A stretch of 64,000 bases of DNA, from positions 62,001 to 126,000 of the forward strand of contig WGNC01000006.1 of the NCBI GenBank assembly GCA_016124745.1, in the 5' to 3' direction. This DNA comes from Thiobacillus sp. (lineage in GTDB: Bacteria; Pseudomonadota; Gammaproteobacteria; Burkholderiales; Thiobacillaceae). Positions 58,678-64,000 of this stretch are shown here, in pieces; the first letter of the stretch is position 1; each line of letters starts with the position of its first letter. A program made the translations under genes and the position numbers. Under the pieces are notes generated by a model. It searched no databases. It saw nothing but the letters and a program-made list of their open reading frames with translations, and had not been told where the DNA came from.

Positions 58678-59021
58678 GAGGGTCAGGCGTGAATGTTGAC
58701 AAGTCGAAATAATTTGTGTCTGATGATGGCCTAGTAGGGTCAGGGATGTGGCCAGACGAGTCTACTTGAGCAGCGCGATCGCCCCATAGGGGCTTATTCA
58801 TGACCCGATAATATGCACATAATGTATATTATGTTAAATGTTGTATGGGCAAGGGAAACCTGCAATGCCCTTCGTTCGTCGGCAGGAAACCCCGACCGAT
58901 TTTCTGCTTGATGGGATTCACTGGTAGATTTGCAGCATGAGCGCGCCCCCGAGACTTTGCCGGCCTTCCTTCATCACTTGAAGCGCACAACGCCCGCGCC
59001 CCGGTCACCTCAAGGACCACC
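58678..59021. other. intergenic region between the element and chromosomal genes
   Basis: About 340 bp without a gene. It contains a hairpin GCCCC-ATA-GGGGC (58781-58793), the dif-like site at 58812-58839, and the leader of the ChaN-like gene. This is the likely right junction of the element. Confidence 0.6.
58812..58839 (+). other. dif: dif-like chromosome-dimer resolution / Xer recombination site
   Basis: The 11-6-11 layout is intact: right (XerD-side) arm TTATGTTAAAT at 58829-58839, centre TGTATA at 58823-58828, left (XerC-side) arm TATGCACATAA at 58812-58822. From memory, the right arm and centre are identical to Escherichia coli dif and the left arm matches at 8 of 11 positions. A match this long is not expected by chance in high-GC DNA. 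The divergent arm faces the conjugative element. Confidence 0.85.
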
Positions 59022-60233
59022 ATGACCCAACGCAAATCGCCCCTGAAGCTGCTGATGTTCCTGCTTGCCCTGAGTGCGCAGATGGCAGGTGCCGCAGGCC
59101 CCTGCGGGCAACCCGGGCAATTTCTGGCGCCGCCCGCTTCGCTGCCCGGTTCTGCGCCGACCCCCCTGGTACCCGGCCAGCTGCTGCAACAGTTGGCCCG
59201 CAAGCAGGTCGTGCTGCTGGGCGAACGCCACGATTACGCCGACGACCATCGCTGGCAGCTGATGATGCTGACTGCCTTGCAGCAGATCCACCCAAAGCTC
59301 GCCATTGGCTTCGAGATGTTTCCGCGCCGGATGCAACCCGTGCTGGACCGGTGGGTGGCGGGACAATTGTCCGAGGCCGAATTTCTGCAGCAGACCGAAT
59401 GGGACAAGGTTTGGAAACTCGACCCCCAGTTGTACCTGCCGCTGTTTCGTTTCGCCCGCCAGTACCGGCTGCCCATGCTGGCGCTCAATGTGGAACATGA
59501 GCTGGTCACCGAAGTGCGCAACACCGGCCTGGACGCAGTGCCCGAAACCCGGCGCGAGGGAGTCGGTCGCCCGGCTGCGCCTTCATCAGCCTATCTGGAA
59601 GCGCTGCAGGCAATTTTCGACGCACACCCTGCCATGCAGGACAGCAAGACGAGCCGGCCGGCCCCGTTTGCGCATTTCGTCGAAGCCCAGACGCTGTGGG
59701 ACCGAGCCATGGCCGAGGGCATCGCCCGGTTCCTTCAGGGCCATCCCGAAATCCTGGTGGTAGGCGTTCTGGGTGCCGGCCACGTACGCAATGGCTACGG
59801 GGTGCCACACCAGTTGCGCGACCTGGGAGTCAGTGCGGTAGCGAATCTGCTCACCGTTCCCAGTGACCACGACTGTGCGGAAATCGTCCCCAGTCTGGCG
59901 GATGCGGTGTTCCTGATCCCGCCCCAGCCCGAGCAGGATGCCGCCCTGCCGCCCCGCCTCGGGGTCAGCCTGGCCGAGGCGAAGGAGGGTATCCGCATAG
60001 AAAAGGTGATGCCGGGCAGCCTGGCCCAGCGCAGCGGCCTGCTGGAAGGCGACGTCATCGTTCAGGCGGCTGCAAGCAAAGTAAGAACGATCGAGGAAGT
60101 CCGCAGCCACGTGTATCGACAGCCCGCCGGAACCTGGCTGCCGCTGCTGATCCGGCGCGGAAACGACAGCCTGGAGATCGTCGTGCGCTTTCCCCCCGAA
60201 GCTGAAGCAGCAACGGTCCCTCGCCCGCACTGA
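59022..60233 (+). CDS. ChaN-like haem-binding protein with C-terminal PDZ domain
   Basis: A 403-residue exported protein (signal peptide MTQRKSPLKLLMFLLALSAQMAGA). The ChaN/Cofac_haem_bdg domain is seen in VVLLGERHDYADDHRWQLMML, IGFEMFPRRMQPVLD and VGVLGAGHVRNGYGVPHQL. The C-terminal 100 residues form a PDZ domain (LGVSLAEAKEGIRIEKVMPGSLAQRSGLLEGDVIVQ). Campylobacter ChaN binds haem as a dimer for iron acquisition. The next gene overlaps its stop (TGATG), so the two are one operon. Confidence 0.87.
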   Translation: MTQRKSPLKLLMFLLALSAQMAGAAGPCGQPGQFLAPPASLPGSAPTPLVPGQLLQQLARKQVVLLGERHDYADDHRWQLMMLTALQQIHPKLAIGFEMFPRRMQPVLDRWVAGQLSEAEFLQQTEWDKVWKLDPQLYLPLFRFARQYRLPMLALNVEHELVTEVRNTGLDAVPETRREGVGRPAAPSSAYLEALQAIFDAHPAMQDSKTSRPAPFAHFVEAQTLWDRAMAEGIARFLQGHPEILVVGVLGAGHVRNGYGVPHQLRDLGVSAVANLLTVPSDHDCAEIVPSLADAVFLIPPQPEQDAALPPRLGVSLAEAKEGIRIEKVMPGSLAQRSGLLEGDVIVQAAASKVRTIEEVRSHVYRQPAGTWLPLLIRRGNDSLEIVVRFPPEAEAATVPRPH

Positions 60234-62236
60234 TGCGCGCCTTGCTGCTCCTGTTGCTGCTCACCGTTCATTCGGCATGGGCCACGGACCTGCCCCACCT
60301 GGATCTCGACCTGCGACTCGATCCCGGCAAGGGCACCCTGGCCGCCGACGCCACGCTGACCCTTAAGGCTGACAGTATGGATTTCCGCCTGCTGCCGTCC
60401 CTGAGGGTGTTGGGCCTCAGCATCGACGGGCGCAAGCTGCCCGTGCCCCCACGGGACGGGGAACCGGTTCATCTGGCTTTTGCGGGCGGCGGGGTCCACA
60501 CGCTGTTGCTGAGCTATCAGGGCACCCTGGGGCCTCTGCTCGATCTGGACCAGAACGAGGTCCTGGCCCACCTGCCGCCCATGGTCGATCCGCGAGGCAG
60601 CTTCCTGCCCGCGGGTAGTGGCTGGTACCCCGATCCAGGCGTGCCTTTCAGCTACCGCGTCCGCCTCCACCTGCCCCCCGGACAGAAGGGCCTGGTGGCG
60701 GGCACCCTGGTGCAGGAGTCGGATCGTAACGGCTACCGGGCTGATTACGTGTTTGATTATCCTGCCGAGGGAATCGACCTGATGGCGGGGCCCTATGTCG
60801 TTCAAGAGCGCCTGATCCCCCGGCCGGGACCCACACCTTTGCGTCTGCGCACCTGGTTCTATCCGGACATGGCGGATCTGGCGCCGGGCTACCTCGATGA
60901 CGCTGCCCGCTATATCGACCGCTACAGCAAGCTCATCGGCCCCTACCCGTTCGACGCCTTCAGCGTGGTAGCCGGTCCCCTGCCCACCGGCTTCGGCATG
61001 CCCAGCCTCACCTACCTGGGCCGCGATGTGCTGCGGCTGCCTTTCATTCGCGCCACCTCGCTGGGTCACGAAATACTGCACAACTGGTGGGGCAACGGCG
61101 TGATTCCCGACTGGTCCACGGGCAACTGGTCGGAAGGGCTCACTACCTTCATGGCCGACTACGCCTACAAGGAAGACGAGTCGGAGGAGGCGGCGCGGGA
61201 GGCACGTCTCGGCTGGCTGCGGAACCTGGCCGCCGTGCCGGAAACGGCCGGCACCCCCCTCTCCGCCTTCACGGCACGCCACCATGGCATCTCTTCCATC
61301 GTCGGCTACGACAAGGCCGCGATGGTGTTTTTCATGCTGCGTGACGAAATCGGCGCCGATGCCTTTGCCAAGGGTCTGCGGCTGTTCTGGCAGCGCTACC
61401 GCTTCCGGCATGCAGGCTGGTCCGATCTGGAAGGAACCTTCGCCGAAGTGGCGGGCCGCGATCTGGGCAGCTTCTTTCGCCAATGGGTGCAACGGGCAGG
61501 CGCGGCCCGACTGAAGCTGTCCGATGCACGCTGGGCCAGCGGCCATCTGGACCTGCGCATAGAGCAGGATGGACCGGCCTATCGGCTGCGCGTGCCCCTG
61601 CGCCTGCTGGTCTACCCGGATCAGGCCGAAACACGCCGGGTGGATGTCAGGGATCCCGTCACGCACCTCGCCCTGACCGCCCGCGGCCTGGTCCAGGCCG
61701 TGGAACTGGATCCGGATTACCGGCTGTGGCGTCGGGTCGATGCGGACAACTTTCCGCCCATCCTGCGCGAGGTCTTCGTGGCGCCCAAGGTGAGTTTGCT
61801 GACGGCTGGCGACGACATGACGCAAGCCGCCTCGAGACTGGCCGCGCGTGTGCTGGACGCCCGCCCCGAGCACCTGCAGACCAGCGGATCGGGCCTGCCC
61901 GGCAGCGCACCCGTGCTGATCGTCGGCCAGACCGACCGGGTCAGCGACCTGCTGGCCGAACTGGGCCTGCCGCCCCCGCCTCCCCTTTTGGCCGGCCAGG
62001 GCAGTGCCCGCGTCTGGGTGGACCGGGATGCGTCCGGACGCCCCTATGCGGTGATCGCGGCACAGACGGTCGACGCGCTCAATGCACTGCAACGCCCGCT
62101 GCCGCACTACGGGCGCCAGAGCTGGCTGGTCTTCGATGCGGCCAAGACCACGGGAAAGGGTATCTGGCCGGCCCGGGCCGAGCGCTTCCGCGTCAAGGCA
62201 CCAGCCGTCACGCCGTCCGCCAATCCGGCCCATTGA
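60233..62236 (+). CDS. M1-family-like zinc metallopeptidase
   Basis: A 667-residue exported protein with signal peptide (MRALLLLLLLTVHSAWA), an N-terminal beta-domain, and a gluzincin catalytic site: HEILHNWWGNG (about residues 279-289) and WSEGLTTFMADY, with the third zinc ligand Glu 17 residues after the second His. The GxMEN aminopeptidase exopeptidase motif of classical M1 enzymes is not obvious; GMPSLTYLG occupies that place. The C-terminal 130 residues are an extra domain. It acts in the periplasm; substrate unknown. Coupled to the ChaN-like gene. Confidence 0.87.
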   Translation: MRALLLLLLLTVHSAWATDLPHLDLDLRLDPGKGTLAADATLTLKADSMDFRLLPSLRVLGLSIDGRKLPVPPRDGEPVHLAFAGGGVHTLLLSYQGTLGPLLDLDQNEVLAHLPPMVDPRGSFLPAGSGWYPDPGVPFSYRVRLHLPPGQKGLVAGTLVQESDRNGYRADYVFDYPAEGIDLMAGPYVVQERLIPRPGPTPLRLRTWFYPDMADLAPGYLDDAARYIDRYSKLIGPYPFDAFSVVAGPLPTGFGMPSLTYLGRDVLRLPFIRATSLGHEILHNWWGNGVIPDWSTGNWSEGLTTFMADYAYKEDESEEAAREARLGWLRNLAAVPETAGTPLSAFTARHHGISSIVGYDKAAMVFFMLRDEIGADAFAKGLRLFWQRYRFRHAGWSDLEGTFAEVAGRDLGSFFRQWVQRAGAARLKLSDARWASGHLDLRIEQDGPAYRLRVPLRLLVYPDQAETRRVDVRDPVTHLALTARGLVQAVELDPDYRLWRRVDADNFPPILREVFVAPKVSLLTAGDDMTQAASRLAARVLDARPEHLQTSGSGLPGSAPVLIVGQTDRVSDLLAELGLPPPPPLLAGQGSARVWVDRDASGRPYAVIAAQTVDALNALQRPLPHYGRQSWLVFDAAKTTGKGIWPARAERFRVKAPAVTPSANPAH

Positions 62237-62449
62237 TAAGTTGCAGGATGCGCGTTTTGCCAGATTCTGCCGGGGTTGGCTGCGGTTCGTCGTGGCTTGA
62301 CGGAGTTTCATCAACGCGGTGGTGGCGCACTTGCAGCCGGATCATCCCCAACCCCGTACCGGCGTGCATTGCATGGCGTTTGACCGACAAGGCCGGACTG
62401 GCATGAAAGCTGCTCTTAATTGGGCATCGGCTCAAGAAGGATGCGTTCC

Positions 62450-64000
62450 ATGTCTGATCTGCTTGAAAAGTTGAATACGATCACGCGCTGGAAAATCGGC
62501 GGGGATGGACCACTATTCGGTTCGGAAAAAACGGCTCACAAGGGCAACGGATCGCCATTCGAGTCTGGAACAGCGGCCCGCACATGGCTGAAGTCCCTGC
62601 CCGCCGACTCCACTTACGACACCCATCACGCACTGGTGGAAGGCCTGGAGCGATTCAACGCCGAGCGTGTTGACGGCGATGCCGAGCGCCTCAAGGTGCT
62701 GCGGGCGATCGAGGAAACGGGCATGCGGCTGCAACTTCCCATAGTGGAACAGTACATGCAAAGCCAGGTGTCGCTCCCTCTGGCAAGACAGGCCTTGTGG
62801 CGCGAATCCTGGGCGTTCTGGTCGCTGCTTGCTGCTGCCTGGTTCAGGATGCTCAAGCATGCCTACAAGGGTCCGGCCGTTCCCGACCTGCAGCCGTGGC
62901 GCGCGGAAATCGCCGCCCGGGCGTTGCACTATATCGGTCTGGCGATGCGTTGGGACTACCACAATGCGCAGCCGCCGAGCGCTGCCGCCTGGCAGCGCGT
63001 ACACAATATCTACCGCATGGCCGAGCGAGACGGCTTTGCCGACACGGCAGTCGCGCTGAATGGCCGCCAGACCACCTGTGCGCGCGAATATGCGCTGACG
63101 CTGGTGATCGCACTGACGAATCCGCTTGACCAGACGGCTCGGCAAATCGAGGAGATCGCGCAGCTATTCGAGCATTTTTCCGACCTGCCGCTGCCCGAAG
63201 CGAGTTTCGATTCCGTCAGGCATACCCACGCCGTCGACCTGTCGCTCAATGAAGGGCCATTCTCACTGGAGGACAATCCGTCGACTGGCGCAATGCCGCG
63301 CTTCTTCGATCTGACGCCGCTGGTCGAACACCTTGAATCGATCCAACCCCACTCAGCGGCAGCGGAAGACGAGGGACTCTACCGCCGCATAGCCAATGGG
63401 ATCCTGAGCGACGACGTACGTCGCAGCAGTCGACGCCTTCACCGCTTCGGACCGGTATGGGTCGCTTCCGGCATGGGCAACATCCTTGCTTCCCTTGCTG
63501 GCTTCAAGGACGGCAGGCCACGTCAGGCGATGGAGTCCTGGATGCTGCGCGACGAGAGCGCCGACGGCATGGGTTTCAGTCTGGACGCGTCCGCTGCGCT
63601 GCCGCACGGCAGATTGATTGCTGTCAGCCGCAACGCTTCCGAAAACACCTGGGAATTGTTGGCCATTCGCTGGAATCAGAAAACCGAAGGGCAGCTGCTG
63701 GTCGGGGCACAGCGCCTGTCGCGCCATCCCAGGCGCGTCGAAATCAGCTTCGCCCAGGTTGCGGATGGCACAGCGCGGGCGTCGACGTATGGCGTGCTGC
63801 TTCCGATGTCCGATACAGACGAGGACTTGAGCAATCTGCTGCTGTCACGAAGCCATTACCAGCCAGGCGCGCAGGTCACGTTCCGGGACGGCGACACCCA
63901 TTACAGCGCAAGGCTGGGCCAGGTATTCGAAGACCACGAACGCTGGCTGCGGGTGAACATCGATGTGCTGAGCAGTGAACAACTCGAGGCGGCGGCCTGA
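62450..64000 (+). CDS. conserved-looking protein of unknown function
   Basis: A 516-residue soluble protein that I do not recognise. The N-terminal half is helical (LVEGLERFNAERVDGDAERLKVLRAIEETGMRLQLP ... ALHYIGLAMRWDYHNAQPPSAAAWQRVHNIYRMAERDG), and the C-terminal half is more strand-rich (RLIAVSRNASENTWELLAIRWNQ ... RVEISFAQVADGTARASTYGVLLPM). The ATG at 62450 has AAGAAGGATG ahead of it, better than the upstream in-frame starts. The last codon is the TGA at 63998-64000. It is separated from the peptidase gene by about 210 bp and is probably its own unit. Confidence 0.75.
   Translation: MSDLLEKLNTITRWKIGGDGPLFGSEKTAHKGNGSPFESGTAARTWLKSLPADSTYDTHHALVEGLERFNAERVDGDAERLKVLRAIEETGMRLQLPIVEQYMQSQVSLPLARQALWRESWAFWSLLAAAWFRMLKHAYKGPAVPDLQPWRAEIAARALHYIGLAMRWDYHNAQPPSAAAWQRVHNIYRMAERDGFADTAVALNGRQTTCAREYALTLVIALTNPLDQTARQIEEIAQLFEHFSDLPLPEASFDSVRHTHAVDLSLNEGPFSLEDNPSTGAMPRFFDLTPLVEHLESIQPHSAAAEDEGLYRRIANGILSDDVRRSSRRLHRFGPVWVASGMGNILASLAGFKDGRPRQAMESWMLRDESADGMGFSLDASAALPHGRLIAVSRNASENTWELLAIRWNQKTEGQLLVGAQRLSRHPRRVEISFAQVADGTARASTYGVLLPMSDTDEDLSNLLLSRSHYQPGAQVTFRDGDTHYSARLGQVFEDHERWLRVNIDVLSSEQLEAAA

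Larger units (their letters stand above)
18158..58839. mobile_element. putative dif-associated integrative conjugative element (left limit uncertain)
   Basis: The interval contains a tyrosine recombinase, a toxin-antitoxin pair, a near-complete F-type secretion operon, cargo (UspA, SulP, Wadjet), a MobH relaxase, a coupling protein and a terminal dif-like site. The F-type module with a MobH TraI next to dif resembles the gonococcal genetic island of Neisseria. The right limit is placed at the dif-like site; the left limit is not defined because I found no second dif copy, and the element could begin anywhere in 17.0-18.2 kb. Confidence 0.6.

Noticed and set aside
58817-58834. Simple operator palindrome ACATAAT...ATTATGT
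   Set aside because: The symmetric core is the inner part of the dif-like site, which explains it fully.
60062-62314. A 750-codon minus-strand open frame under the peptidase gene
   Set aside because: Antisense to an M1-type gene with intact HExxH and signal peptide; composition typical of a shadow frame.

Overview
The window reads as a high-GC betaproteobacterial chromosome. My guess is a Nitrosomonadales/Thiobacillus-like sulfur or metal-associated lineage, from protein style only, with no rRNA or marker gene to confirm it. It holds about 40 kb of what looks like an F-type conjugative element set between chromosomal blocks.

1-6.5 kb (minus strand): a tight ArsS/selenodomain-associated operon. 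In transcription order it encodes the radical SAM protein ArsS, a TVP38-type membrane domain fused to a mercuric-reductase-like flavoenzyme, a DUF547 protein, a DedA protein, two 'rSAM/selenodomain-associated' transferases, and the start of a SelD-associated NAD(P)/FAD oxidoreductase that runs off the left edge.

6.6-13 kb: two copper-RiPP-like loci. On the plus strand is a bufferin operon: a DUF2282 precursor, a DUF692 multinuclear iron enzyme, a DUF2063 partner, a DoxX gene with a frameshift, and an ECF sigma/anti-sigma pair. On the minus strand is a HvfA-like EGKCG-repeat precursor with a DoxX protein, preceded by two tandem ECF sigma/zinc-finger anti-sigma pairs but without its own modification enzymes.

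13-17 kb: a lipoprotein of unknown function, then a TetR regulator with matching operators before and after its gene, and a small redox/sulfur-relay operon (AhpD-like, peroxiredoxin-like, TusA, DsrE-like). 17.0-18.1 kb is scar-like DNA with a broken EAL-domain remnant.

18.1-58.8 kb: the putative integrative conjugative element. It holds a XerC-like tyrosine recombinase, a PemK/MazF-type toxin-antitoxin pair, a near-complete F-type type IV secretion operon on the minus strand (traA-L-E-K-B-dsbC-V-C-trbI-peptidase-W-U-trbC-N-F-H-G, with a transglycosylase, an OmpA-like protein and a small protein ahead of traA), an IS of the ISL3 type, a UspA/SulP cargo pair, a WYL-regulated type I Wadjet (JetABCD) anti-plasmid system, and the MobH relaxase TraI, coupling protein TraD and a DUF4400-like membrane protein. 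Just after the last conjugation gene is a 28-bp sequence that closely matches the chromosome-dimer resolution site dif (58812-58839). Gene set, MobH relaxase and dif location together resemble the gonococcal genetic island, a Xer-exploiting element. I could not find the expected second dif-like copy on the left.

59-64 kb: flanking chromosomal genes: a ChaN-like haem-binding protein with a PDZ domain, an M1-type metallopeptidase, and a conserved-looking protein of unknown function that ends exactly at the window end.
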